A stretch of DNA of 64,000 nucleotides from Balanoglossus misakiensis. Lineage: Eukaryota > Hemichordata. Positions within the stretch are counted from its first letter, which is position 1; the number at the start of each line of letters is the position of its first letter. The position numbers and the translations under genes were made by a program. The notes beneath the pieces were generated by a model. The model was not told the origin of the DNA. It saw only the letters and a program-made list of their open reading frames with translations, and ran no database searches. Of this stretch, positions 35,301 to 45,019 are shown piece after piece. The stretch covers positions 1,612,001 through 1,676,000 of the forward strand of contig CM082580.2 of NCBI GenBank assembly GCA_040954595.2, in the 5' to 3' direction.

Positions 35301-37099
35301 TTTTCATAGGCGACGTAGGCCAGCCAAATTTGACCTGCTTGTTGAGAACGCACTTCCGCATAGTGTGACGGATCGTTTTTTCGGTTTTCGTCGTGCTAAG
35401 AAGCGATACCGGTGGAAGAGTGCGTCCAAAAACACCCAAAATCGATGACTTTTTCAGGTGTGGTACGGGTATGCTGAAATCGTAGGATACAACGATAATA
35501 TTCGAAAACAAAATCCGTCACGATCTTCCCTGGTTCAAGCAACTAATGAATACGTATCAAGTTCGTTTTTGAGGTCACGGAATAAAAAGCCTTAGGCTTT
35601 TGAAATTTGACCTAGCTAATTTGCATATCAATGGCGTCAGGGGGCGCGCGCTCACAATCGTGCAGATTTTCAACTAGTTACCAGCCCCTTGTTAGACTCT
35701 GAAAACGGCTTAGTCCAAATCGGGGTGTAATGTCCTATAAAGGCCCATAGCAACGGGCAAAAAGATCCTAGGGACCCATCTTAAAATCATAAAATTACAC
35801 TTACTCATCAGAGCTGTAATCTGCATGTGGGCATCTGTTATGACTTCTTTGACATTTACACCTTTCTCCTGAAGCTGGTTTAGACTTTTAACAAGGCAGG
35901 CCTTTTCCATGTTTGTTGACTTCTTCTCTGTTTCTCTTTTGTCCATGGTTATTATCGACAGAATTTTCTTGGTGGTTTCCTCCATCACAGTATAGGTGCA
36001 ATATTGCGCACAAAAACCCGGGGAATCCATTCGCCCATCACCTGAGACATAATCAAGTAAATATGTCAGTCAAATTATACATAAGTATGCATAAGTGAGA
36101 ACATTTCCAATTCAATGATTTTACAATGAGTATGAAATGATGCAAATGAGGAAGTAAATGCCACCAAATAATAACTATTGTATTCTTTTCTAAATCAGCA
36201 GAATAGAGTGTGTAAGTATAAACTTTTAGACATAAATTACAAGTGCATTGGCCGACATGTGATGGATAATCAGTGGGGTGAGCCAATCAGATTAGGTGCG
36301 TGTCATTAACAATGAAGCTAAAAACTTACCCAGTAAAACAAGTTCTTGGCCATCAAATGAATCAATGATGTCTTGTTGTTGTCGTATCCAAAATTCATCA
36401 AGACATGGTATTAGATAAGCTTTCTGAATTCTATTGTAAGTATTCTGGGAGCAAATTCTGAGTGACAGAATGCTTGCCAAAAAATTAATTTTGGCATAAT
36501 TATTACCAGACAATAGAATGACAGCTGCTGTGAAGAGATCACCACTATGAAGTCTCCTGTTCAAAATTGGTTGTGAACACCATTCGTAGTCAAGGTGACC
36601 AGCTGAGCATTCCTGAAAAAAAAAAGTTTAAAGATTCATGCTTATTTGATCATTTCATGTTGATTTCTCCAAGACACGATAAAACAGATGTTAATACCGA
36701 TAACTTTGTAATTTCAGTTGACTATTGTTTTTTATTATAAACCTAAAGGAACAATGTGCACCCACATAGGATTATAACTAGAGTTTCCTGTTCATCTAAA
36801 TAATACTGGCATAGTGATTGTCCATACAATGCACACTACAGTTGGTATAGTTTAACAATAATTGTCAAGAATATACCATATTTAGTTCACACTCACCCAC
36901 TTTAGATATAAAGCTGAGCCAACAAACTTTGAAGTAGAGGATATCAATCCACTGCAAGACTTCAATGCACAGACTTGCCTAATAGATTTTTTGCCAAGGG
37001 CCAGAAGCTGGTTAAAAAAAACAGACATGTTGTAGAGTCACCAAGGAGGCTTTCCCCATCTTCTTCTGTGACAACTCTCTGCAGACCCGGTGATGGTGT

Positions 37100-37136
<37 letters not shown>

Positions 37137-40100
37137 CCACCGTCACTTTCAATATCGTCGTCACCAATGGCAGGAACCACCTGCACGCCATTAGTTCTGA
37201 GAAATGGACAAAAAATCCTAACAATGCTCATGACTTGTCCATCAGAGTTTGTCAGTCAGCTGTTAGTACAAATGTTGTAAGTTGATGTTTCATTCATAAA
37301 AGAAAATTTATCATATATATGAATTTTAGCGTCCAACACTTAGGCTTTTTTTAACCATGAGGATATTTTGCTTTCCATTTGTTGTGTACCCATCCAATAA
37401 GGAACTTTGATGATAGTGATAAATGCGCACTTACATTATAGAAATATCAAAGCTGGGCTCATAGTCATAATCATCATCGTCACATAGGTTCATGTCTTCC
37501 TCTTTGTCTTCCTCAGAAATATCAATGCTCAACCTGGTAGTAATAAAACCAAGGAATTAATCTGAATAGTGGGACAATGCTGCTCACTAAAAATACATAT
37601 AGTCACTCATAAGCACAAAAAAGAAAGAAAACATTTCCCATGAATTTAAGTACAAGCAAATGTTCTGACACACGTGATGCATGTCATGAAACTGATTTTC
37701 CCAACAAATTTAAATTTAGTGTAACAGGAGAAAAGAAGCAATCGAAAAGGCTTGCTCAAGCAAGGGAAACATGCATGCCGTATATGACAATAGAATAAGG
37801 AAAACTTACTCAAATGGATTGATGAAAGACTCAGACAAATTTCTTGGAAATCTTACACGGCCGCTGGAGAAAAAAATGACAAAATAGGCACACATGAGAC
37901 GGCAATATGTACTGAACTAATTTACAGCTGTGAACTAAATATAACACACATGAAAATTGAACTCTGAAACAAAGTGACAGGGGCACACAGGGACAGCAGC
38001 ATCACTGCTTATTTTTACAGGTTCCTCTCTATCTTGGTTTCACACAAGTAAATTTAGGGTGCTTGGTAAACATTTGCCATTTTGCTTTCTAAGAAATATT
38101 TTCATGTTGATAGCTACACAGAATAACTTATTCACACAAGCATAAGCAAGGGAGTTAGAAATTAGTACATTTACATGTATGTAAAGCAGTCGCTCCTGCT
38201 TTTGTCCTAAAGCAGGAGATTAATGTTTATCACAAAAGGTACAAAAGAGGGGGGAAAGCCACATTTCACTATAAAAGTTTACCTAACTACAGTTTATCTT
38301 CAGATTAATAGAATCTCACACTCCCAAGGACCTGGGATCACATTTCTCACAAGAGTTGGGGATTTTCTGTCCCACACGAGCCGCAGGCTCGTGTGGGACA
38401 GAATATCCCCGACGAGTGTGAGAAATATGATCCCAGGTCCTTGGTGTGTGAGATTCTTTTTCTCACACGGTCACAAATTAGCCAAGTTCGTTAAAAACAT
38501 TGAATAAATGACTCTGGAATTGTTGTCTGGGGGCACGTTGTAGTCTCTGTGCCTGTAATACACATCGCGCCATTGGATAACATTTAGTGCGCGTAGCGAC
38601 AGAACACTTTGTTAACCAATCAGCACTCACGTCATATACAGCTTTCTATTCAGTGAGATTGTGAGAACAATTTGTTCCCACACTCTGTTCTCACACTCCC
38701 AGCGTACGGGGAGTGTAAGAAAAGATAGTGTCATACCTTTCACTTTGTACTGGCTGTGATGGGCCTTCTGTAGATTCCATAGGTTTCTCTTGTGATGATT
38801 CTCCTATCTCCTGAACATCTATCTCTGCAATTCCAGAGATGGAAGAAACCCTGTACAAAGAAAAAAAAGACTAAAATTTGATACATGACAAACTAGGTCT
38901 GCACAAACGTTGTAGGTTCCAGTTCCCCCTAATCCCCCAACCAGTAAGCAGTGAAAAACCTATGTTTGCTGGATTAAAACCATAGACGTGAATGTCTTGG
39001 TCAACACACTGAATAAATTGTATAGGATGATTTTGGTTGTTTATTGGAGGGCAAATGTCAGGTATACTTCGCCATTGTTATGTTGATTATTGTCACCTGA
39101 GAGTTTGAGCAGAGGCTTTTCCTCATACTACAGATTGTGGCTAGAAGCATTGAAATTATCATGTAATGTAAAAAAACAGTGCTTAAACACCTACCTGACT
39201 GATGATATTTCTGATGCAACTAATTCTTCTAAATTTTTTTCGATATCACAAAGATGGCCATTTCCTGGCGTTGATGTCATAGGAAAAGTTTGGGTGGCTT
39301 GTCCTTGATCATCACGTTGCCTATAAATTTTAAGAAACAAATATATACTTTTAGGTATTCCCATCTATCACACAGATAACTATGTGGAATGCAACATTTC
39401 ATTGTTTCATTTCTATAAATTATATTACGGACACAATTACTTTTCATGAGCCATAAAAACATGTCACCTCTTTAAAACAATATACATCATGTATACTGCA
39501 AGAGCCCCATCAAATATGAAAATCTATTGTGTACTATACAAAGCTCAAAGTATCATGATCAAAATTTATTTGGTACCTAGTTTCCATAGACGGTGCAAAT
39601 ACTTGCAGTGTTTCTTGGCCACTTGGAGATGATGCAGGCCTGGTAAATTCTGCATCTGTTGTTGCTGTAACTTGATGTTCATAATACCTGTCCACACAAA
39701 TAATAAGACACAATGAACCTTTTTTGCCTTTACAATGGCTTGTTTACGTAGCCAATTTCTGTCTTTAGAAGGGATTACACACAGCCATAATTTGCCTCAG
39801 AGGACAGGTTACAGACACGTAAGGTGAGAATAAGATAACTACGAGAAAATAGCCAAATTTTTCTTCAGTTCATATACAGCTCAAGAAATGTACACAACTG
39901 GCTATAACAAAACGGAAGTTGTAGCAGAACAAAGAACAACCAAATTCCGCTAAAAGCATATTGTCTCGTATGTTCGATAACAGTAATACATGTAGATTGT
40001 CCGGAGGAAAAAAAAGAAAAAAAAAATTGCAGTACCGTACAATTTATCTCGCATAGTCATACATTGATACAAACGGTCCAGCGTACTACATACAACTGCT

Positions 40101-40506
40101 GGTCGAGGGCGAGGTATGCGCTGGGCAAAATCACTAAGTGAAATACGACTTGAAACAGCACATTTAGAATTACATTGAGATGATGCTCGCAGTGATTCTG
40201 TGAGACACAGATTCTAAATTCATGTACACAATTCATGCCGTATCTTTGGCTATGGAGTACGTACACAGTGAATGCACGAATATGTACTTACCGGTCGATC
40301 AGTACCTTTGCGACCTGGCGGTTCGTTTCCAATACCAAGGAGCGTTTGATTTCATTCCAACGATGAATTTCCGAGAAAATGTTTATCTGACCTACTTGTT
40401 TCAGCAATTGTTTACGTTTTTTTGCCGAAGCAGTGGTTTGTGGGCGGCCACGAGCACGTTTACGTTTACCACTGCTACTGGGAACAGACGCCAAAGCATC
40501 CGCCAT
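29365..40506 (-). CDS. Kolobok-like transposase gene, eleven exons, C-terminus not found
   Basis: Minus-strand exons: 40292-40506, 39577-39687, 39195-39320, 38737-38850, 37810-37863, 37435-37533, 36897-37196, 36330-36612, 35805-36041, 34758-34834, 29365-29469. All have GT-AG borders and compatible phases, giving about 574 residues. Exon 1 is basic (KRKRARGRPQ, AT-hook-like) with a following helical region. Exon 7 has a poly-Asp run from a GAT microsatellite. Exons 7-8 carry a cysteine/histidine region (ECSAGHLDYEWCSQP). Exon 9 has DGRMDSPGFCAQYCTYT and TDAHMQI, the two catalytic aspartate motifs seen in Kolobok transposases; exon 10 has HSHDIWHAAKNL. The final acidic residue and C-terminal exons are absent from the window. 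Exon 7 is one base out of frame at an A8 run (37014-37021). Gene length and intron size are inflated by insertions in introns 9 and 10. Confidence 0.8.
29499..29652 (-). repeat. 3' LTR of the gypsy element
   Basis: It is 154 bp and, read on the plus strand, begins TGTGATGTCCGG and ends ACTATCACA. It matches the other LTR base for base by eye. Confidence 0.96.
30126..32723 (-). CDS. Gypsy pol: reverse transcriptase, RNase H, integrase
   Basis: The 865-codon frame contains the RT palm (Asp at about residue 80; MHDD at about 140-143 with both catalytic aspartates present). The replaced aromatic residue before the pair is common in K02A2.6-like invertebrate elements. RNase H follows, with D288, E329 and D355, then the HHCC integrase finger (about 503-539) and the integrase core D567, D621, E657 with exactly 35 residues between the last two. 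The frame has no ATG of its own. It overlaps the gag-protease frame and is offset by one base at an A6 run (32703-32708 on the plus strand) inside the first RT helix, so the missing RT start is in the other frame. No envelope-like gene follows. Confidence 0.93.
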   Translation of the reverse strand: MLKLLKKLNELQKLGVIEKVSGPTSWVNPLVTVQKPDGDIRLCLDMRKANQAIVRERHPVPTMDETLEEISGAKVFCKLDMNMAFHQIELDEKSRDITTFSGPNSLYRYKRLVFGVNMATEKFQNLISQVLKGCEGAHNMHDDIRVVAENYEQLHARVGKVIKRFSEHGLTLNFTKCKLGDSMIFMGHLMTAQGMKLTDEKVKAIVKARTPTDKSELRSFFGLAQFCSKYVDKFATVTSPLWDLTRKDAKWKWLPKHEKVFNLIKHKLTTSPFMAYFKQGAKTRVTSDASPVGVGAILEQMQSNGSYQPVYYVSRKLTHVESRYSQFEREALGVKWACEKLQQFLLGSHFEVRTDHKPLLKVFSPNSRPPSARIERWLLYMQQFDYHITHIKGKNNYADMLSRLPVDEPSDNYCRETEDFACSVVLEAMPSAITPRDIERESAKDQSLQLVEKCITSANWSKLKSSPYWHVKDELWLYGRLIMRGNRLVVPQVLQRKILKIAHQGHQGIVRTKARLRDRVWWPGMDRDVEKLIRSCHPCQLVSARPNPEPLFPTQLPEGPWFDLAVDLLDVCDGEKLLVVTDLYSRWPEVVLLKKTDAAHVIKAMEAMFLTHGLPYCVKSDNGPPFTSAEFEGFLDYLGIDHEYSIPYWPQSNGSVERLNEIILKSVRIAKLQKKSWYKDLTHFLFEYRNTPHTVTGISPAMALMGREFRDKIPRLRIPSQTINESDWQIKMRERNNRMKMKQKFYADNRRHATSSDIREGDTVLLQQAFRQNKLTPNFETEPYKVIQKDGGALVLENSKGVKRRSTGHVKKYVEEYPEFSFQGTEWNSKHLTYEQPQRVQNGVPSCNPHIHDLSTHNNLDNLPV
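32614..34245 (-). CDS. Gypsy gag and protease polyprotein
   Basis: The frame starts at an ATG (34243-34245), about 85 bases downstream of the primer site, and runs 543 codons. It has a capsid-like helical region (about 20-190), two CCHC zinc knuckles at about 216-229 and 247-260, an RG-rich linker (about 277-300) and a retropepsin with DSG at about 358-360 followed by ATCNLIG. After that it enters the RT N-terminus until the one-base slip sends the frame to a premature stop. The break lies inside the RT, not between protein domains, so it is more likely a mutation or consensus error than a regulated shift. Confidence 0.92.
   Translation of the reverse strand: MKMSTPVTLSGLPGVAGFDCEGEPEALQQRWERWLQEFELFVAASGVSNNAQKRALLLHMAGAGIRDIVCTKSEDETGDVTNCATLIACLDKHFQLQKNVPMARQKFYSATPTSGETVDSYVIRLKNLLKDCDFPETEKDNQIRDRVLLYISDKVLKSKLYREKNLDTTKLLQIIWSYHDKDALVLVSGTQAVSANAVNIGGKRTRAKNKMADLACFRCGRKGHMQRECRASTSGSSRNAEQKSDRCFRCQKPGHRAADCRAKWEDCPSKDSENGNSRGSGGNRSARGRGRTRGDGRGTHKVAQTTTDANADGGHADVETDEEKAYYAFNAAFRASSGKDLTDTGIQIENQHVPVIIDSGATCNLIGERQFRRLAEKRGVKVRNCNNKVFTYGSSKPLDILGKCALHVEAPTKKKCIADFIVIKADQPILLSRSTSENLDMLRVGNVNLYTINSISADNSSPILAELRRKYSEVFNGLGKLKGYKLHLHIDESVKPIAQYRRIPFNRRAKVVEKTQRASKAGSNREGFGSDLLGQPPCNSTKA
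34329..34341 (-). other. tRNA-Ser primer-binding site of the gypsy element
   Basis: On the minus strand, 13 bases (TGGCGACGAGGAT) are complementary to the 3' end of tRNA-Ser(GCU), including its CCA. It lies four bases from the LTR edge. tRNA-Ser priming is known from mag-type gypsy elements. Confidence 0.8.
34346..34499 (-). repeat. 5' LTR of the gypsy element
   Basis: This 154-bp copy matches 29499-29652 and is followed outward by the ATGAT target duplication. It is short for a gypsy LTR. Confidence 0.96.
34986..35780. mobile_element. TTAA-flanked DNA transposon with long inverted repeats, 795 bp
   Basis: TTAA at 34982-34985 and 35781-35784 flanks the element. Tips begin GATGGGTCCCTAGGATCTTT on both sides. 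The first 56 bases match with two differences, and weaker pairing (AACAAGGGGCT, AACTAGTT, GCACGATTGTG) continues to about 145 bases. The core has a minus-strand frame of 112 codons without known domains. TTAA targets are used by piggyBac and Kolobok, but the tips are unlike the AGGGACAAAG family nearby. It lies in intron 9 of the Kolobok-like gene. Confidence 0.88.
37101..37138. repeat. (ATC)n microsatellite within a coding exon
   Basis: About a dozen trinucleotides within exon 7 of the Kolobok-like gene encode consecutive aspartates on the minus strand. The acidic tract continues a region already rich in Asp and Glu in exon 6. Confidence 0.95.
38310..38457. repeat. Large foldback hairpin in an intron
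   Basis: Arms of about 70 bases, from AGAATCTCACAC on the left to GTGTGAGATTCT on the right, pair almost perfectly around GAGCCGCAGGCTC. Inner words include TTCTGTCCCACACGAG and its inverse. Related TCTCACAC/GTGTGAGA words continue at about 38458-38720, suggesting a second, more decayed part. It lies in intron 4 of the Kolobok-like gene. Confidence 0.9.
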
Positions 40507-40798
40507 GACTGTCGCTACAGCTATAATTATATGTATGACGTTTCATTTTGTGTATATACCCTTGCACATGCGCACATTGGTAATGATCGAAGCCCGGCCC
40601 GCGTCCGCGCTCGAATAAATGGTAAAGAACGATTATTCATTTTGGTGATTTTTTTACTCTCGTGTCTACAAGCGGGATGGAACTTGTGTGTGGTCGAACG
40701 TTGATTCACTATATATCAACATTTAAAATAACATACACAGTGTCTTGAATGAATCAAAAGTAATGGAAAAAAGGCAAAAAGAGAGAGACTTTGTCCCT
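40507..40798 (-). repeat. 5' terminal region and inverted-repeat arm of the Kolobok-like element
   Basis: Bases 40620-40798 match the right arm of the foldback MITEs at 24469-24810 and 42559-42889. The outermost bases read inward AGGGACAAAGTCTCTCTC, identical to the MITE tip, and TTAA follows at 40799-40802. The part next to the gene (40507-40620) is GC- and CpG-rich and is the likely promoter. The opposite end of the element was not found. Confidence 0.8.
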
Positions 40799-40802
40799 TT
40801 AA

Positions 40803-42498
40803 GTCAAAGGCTGGTATTTCTCACTGTGTGTGACCAGGGTATCATTTTAAACACAGACTGGACTTTGACTACTGTGTCCAATGGAAAAAATACATCAGCA
40901 TCTATGTCTGCAAAAAGGTGTCAAAACTGACATATCTTATCATGTATGTCATCAAACTCAAAGGATAATATCTTCATTTCATGTGACCTGCCTGGTTAAA
41001 GTTTACCGCCAACATTTCACCATGCTTTACCCACCCATGGCACAGTGTGTCAAATCCAATATTTGGTTCGATGAATGAACCATGAAAGTTTCCGAATTGG
41101 TACTACCCGAAAACTGCATGGCAAGCTAAATTTGGAATTTGGATGGGGTGGGGAGGTAAAGCTAACCTAACGTACAGTCGTTTAGATTTAACATTATGCC
41201 TGTGAGTTACATGTTAATATTTTCTGCATGTCTGTCGCGTACAATGCGTCGGTGCGGAAAAATGATCACAGGTACTATTCAGAAGAATTCCGCTGAATCA
41301 TGGTGACGATGTGCATGGAAAAATCCTGATTATGATCTAACTGATAAACAATAGCATGATATTAATAAAATATACACATTAACCAATGAATGAACCATCG
41401 TGAAGATTGTGCCCCAACACTTATTTAAGCTTTTATCATTATTATACCTTTGTCATTACTAAATATATCAACAGCCCTGTACACCAAAGCTATCACCACA
41501 TTTGTTAACCTTTATTACACCATTCATATGAAACCCTTCACCATCATCAACCTCTATTATATTCATTGTTTTGGCCCATTATAATCTGTGTACCCTCAAT
41601 TTTACCACAAACCATCACCACATTAGTTAACTGTTTATTAAACACTTCCACATGTGTTGCCCATTATTATACCATTGAAATTTATAAATCGATCATCATA
41701 CCTATCATACAAGCAATTGCTGATTGCTGTTAACCCTTGTGTACCACAAGCCATTATCATGAAATAGGCAACATGAATTTCACATAACACAGTTTGTCAG
41801 CTCTGAGAATATTGTTCTCAGGACCATGTCCCACGCTTAATAAAAGTGTTGTGTATGTGGTACAGTTTAGATTCCTTGTCAGATTTCCCATAACACAGTT
41901 CGTGAGCCCCGAAAAGTACCATAACACAATTCTCATGAACATTTCCCATGATCAATAAAAGTGTTGTGTGTAGCATAGTCATTTTTCCGTTTGCTGTGAC
42001 ATTTGTCTCCGTGTGAGAGTTTAAGTAAATGTGGAAACACGCAAATTAGGCAACATCAATATCCCGTACAGAATTCAGTGTGTTTTGTTCGCATTTTTGG
42101 TTGCCATTTTGAAAATGAACAAAGGACTTTCCATTGACCAACACCCGTATGAATACGTCCAAATTACCCAACTTTAATATTCCTTAAATAATTGGTCAGC
42201 TGTGCAAATATTTTTCACCTGACCACTTCCTTTGCTAAGCAAGAGTGTTTTTTATGTAATAATATTAATATAATATTTATAACGTATGTAGCACATTAAA
42301 TCTCAATGTGCTTTAAAGTTGTCCCATGGTCATTTGATTTAGGTCGTTGGACATAAATATTCCATTCAACTCCCTGGGGAGCAAACAACATCTCACCATC
42401 TTTAGAAATGTCAAATTACAGTGCTTTTGGCCACGTATTAACCTGGGGATTTACAGTTAACTTTAAATACACATGCATATGCATTTAATCCCCATGTG
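40803..42498. repeat. Dispersed repeat block, copy 2 (about 1.70 kb)
   Basis: It is highly similar to 26707-28561, starting right at the Kolobok TTAA and ending where the satellite-type sequence changes. It lacks the 150-bp extra piece of copy 1. No gene is seen. Confidence 0.88.
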
Positions 42499-42558
42499 AC
42501 TATAAAACAGTTTGTAAATGTGAATATGTCCACATTACACAACTTGAATTTTACTTAA

Positions 42559-42889
42559 AGGGACAAAGTGTCTCTCTCGCTGCCCTTTTTACCATTAATT
42601 ATGTTTGATACAAGACATCGTTTATGTTGGCTGTATAGTGAATCAATGTTCGACCAAACACAACTTCCACCCCACTTGTACACACAAGAATGAAAAAACT
42701 CGCCAAAATGAATAATCGGTGTTTACCATTTATTCATTTTTGCGAGATTTTTACTCTCAGATTCTACAAACGGGATGAAAGTTGTTGGTTGAATGTTGAT
42801 TCACTATATAGCCACATGTAGAATAACATAAATGGGTTCATGTATCAAACTTAATTGAACAATGGTGGCGAAAGAGAGACTTTGCCCCT
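42559..42889. mobile_element. Foldback MITE of the Kolobok-linked family, copy 2 (331 bp)
   Basis: Complete copy with TTAA at 42555-42558 and 42890-42893, tips AGGGACAAAG and AGGGGCAAAG, and arms folding around CGGTGTTTACC. The flanks, ACTTGAATTTTAC and ACAATTGGTCAGC, are contiguous at TTAA in the related repeats at 24158, 28254 and 44191, which act as empty sites. Confidence 0.93.
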
Positions 42890-42893
42890 TTAA

Positions 42894-43310
42894 ACAATTG
42901 GTCAGCTCTGCGAATATAGTTCACCTGACCACTTCCTTTGCTAAGTAAGAGTGTTGTTTATGTAATGATATCAATATAATATTTATTACTTATATAGCAC
43001 ATTACACAATAAATCTCAATGTGCTGCTTCAAAGTGTTTCCCATGGTAATTTGACCTAGGTCGGTGGACCTAAAATATTCCATCCCACTCCATGGGGAGC
43101 AAACAACAGCTCACATGTGCAGCTTTTATATCAGCACAGCAGACCTAAACATACTCATTACAATATCGGATCCACCAAATTACCTTTTCTTATGGGCGGG
43201 GAGAGGCAAGGAGATGTAAACACCACAACACCACAACCATGCCAGGGATCAAACCCTTGATTCTTTGATTATGGGTCTGATGCTCTAACGACTGGACTAT
43301 GACTTTATGT
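42894..43310 (-). mobile_element. tRNA-derived SINE-like repeat, copy 2
   Basis: It matches 24811-25250, with the same A and B boxes near 43305-43235. A 20-odd base stretch in the middle is missing relative to copy 1. Confidence 0.62.
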
Positions 43311-44265
43311 GGCACAATGACCTTTCCATTTAGTGCCTTGTTCAGCTCTCAGTCAGGGTTTAAGCAAATATGGAAACATGCATATTAGGCTCTTTGAATT
43401 TCCAAAAATTCAGTGTGTCAGCTCCCATTTCCCAAGACCAGTTCCCGTGCTAAATAAAAGTGCTGTGTGTGGCATAATCATTTTTCCGTCTGCTGTGACA
43501 TTTGTCTCCCTGTGAGAGTTTAAGTAAATGTGGAGACACGCAAATTAGGCAATCCCATATATCCCATACATAATTCAGTGTGTTTTGTTCACATTTTTGG
43601 TTTTTATTTTGAAAATGAACAAAGGAGTTTCCTATCATTGAGCAACTCACTCCATTAACAGTTGCTCGATATGCAGGCTAACTTGCTAGATCACTAAAGA
43701 CTTAAAGCATGTTGAGGTTGGTGCCCCAAACCCTCTTGAAGACAACTGGTTGCTAACGATTGCCAATTAGGCAATTTGGATATTCTACACATAACACAGT
43801 TTGTCAACTTTGAGAATACTGTTCTCAATACTATTTCCCATGCTTAATAGAAGTGTTGAGTAACAGTATGTGGTAGAATGGCATTCCTATACGTTGCCTT
43901 CTTTTGCTCATTATCACGGTTTCAGTAAATTTAGAGACACGCAAGTTTAGCAGCTTGAATTTCTCATAACACAGTTTTGAGCTCCGAGAACACAGTTCTC
44001 ATGAACATTTCCCATGCTCCATAAAAGTGTTGTGTATGTCTTACAATGATCTTTCCATACGCTGCCTTGTATAGCTGCTGTTAATAATTCAAGTTAATGT
44101 GGAGACGTATTAGGCAACATCAACGTCCCATACATAACACAGTTTGTAGGTATGAATACATCCAAAATACCCAACTTTAATTTTCCTTAAAGAATTGGTC
44201 AGCTCTGCAAATATATTTCACCTGACCACTTCCTTAGCTAAGTAAGAGTGTTGTTTATGTAATAT
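43311..44265. repeat. Degenerate copies of the dispersed repeat and its leader
   Basis: It contains several diverged units with CATAACACAGTTTGTC, AATAAAAGTGTTGTG and GTGAGAGTTTAAGTAAATG words, then the AATTGGTCAGCTCTGC leader again at about 44193. A minus-strand frame at 43450-43650 runs through repeat sequence and is not a gene. Confidence 0.75.
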
Positions 44266-44896
44266 TATCATACATGCAACGCCTGTATTTAACACTTTCT
44301 ATTGTTCTCGCCCCGAAGATATTTTACGGTATTTCACAATGTGAAAATATCGCGTCCACGTCTCGGCGTGACAGTTCACTGCGCGCGCGAGCGACACACG
44401 GGGCATAGTGGAGAGGGGTGTTGTAAAATTCGGTTATTAGAAGCTGTAATAAAGTTTTCAAAGCTGGCGGTTTTGTCATGTTGAATGCATCATTTTTAGT
44501 TCTTCGAAATTCTCAATGCAAAATAATTGTTAACATGATATTTTGAAAGAGAACGTAGACAATTTTATTTAGAATGTGGATGTGCCCATCGTAATGAAAG
44601 CTGCCAACCCCCTTAAAATGATACTACGGCCCACACGTCATACGTCACAACATGGCTACTGCCGTGATCCCAGCGCCCGGTTCAAATTTGAAATTATTTT
44701 TCTCGGCGCATTTCTGCAAATCGTACTGTTTTATAGGTAGGCATGTATGATAAAGAGGTTATTACACGAATTTTGGTCGATAACGCGACGCATTCTCGTG
44801 ATGTCTGTATTTTGACTCGTTGCGAAGCGCAACTCATCAAAATACGGACATCACTCGAATACGACGCGTTATCGACCAAAATTCGTGTAATAACCC
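44266..44896. mobile_element. Insertion of about 630 bp ending in a long hairpin
   Basis: This interrupts the leader between TGTAATATTA and AAATATTAATATAA; AATATTA on both sides may be the target duplication. Bases 44757-44896 form a hairpin with arms of about 60 bases (GGTTATTACACGAATTTTGG and its inverse) around TTGCGAAGCGCAA. The left part is GC-rich, with GCGCGCGCGAGCG near 44385. No gene was recognised and the superfamily is unknown. Confidence 0.65.
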
Positions 44897-45019
44897 CTAA
44901 ATATTAATATAATATTTATAACTTATGTAGCACATTAAATCTCAACATGCTTTAAAGTTGTCCCATGGTAATTTGACCTAGGTCGTTGGACCTTACTATT
45001 CCATTCAACTCCCTGGGGA

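Noticed and set aside
36962-37231. Stand-alone 89-residue acidic protein
   Set aside because: It is exon 7 of the Kolobok-like gene read through its upstream intron and past the one-base slip.
24469-40798. A single 16-kb Kolobok element running from the 24.5-kb tip to 40798
   Set aside because: The 24.5-kb copy is a self-contained foldback with its own right tip and TTAA at 24811, so it is not the missing far end of the gene-bearing element.
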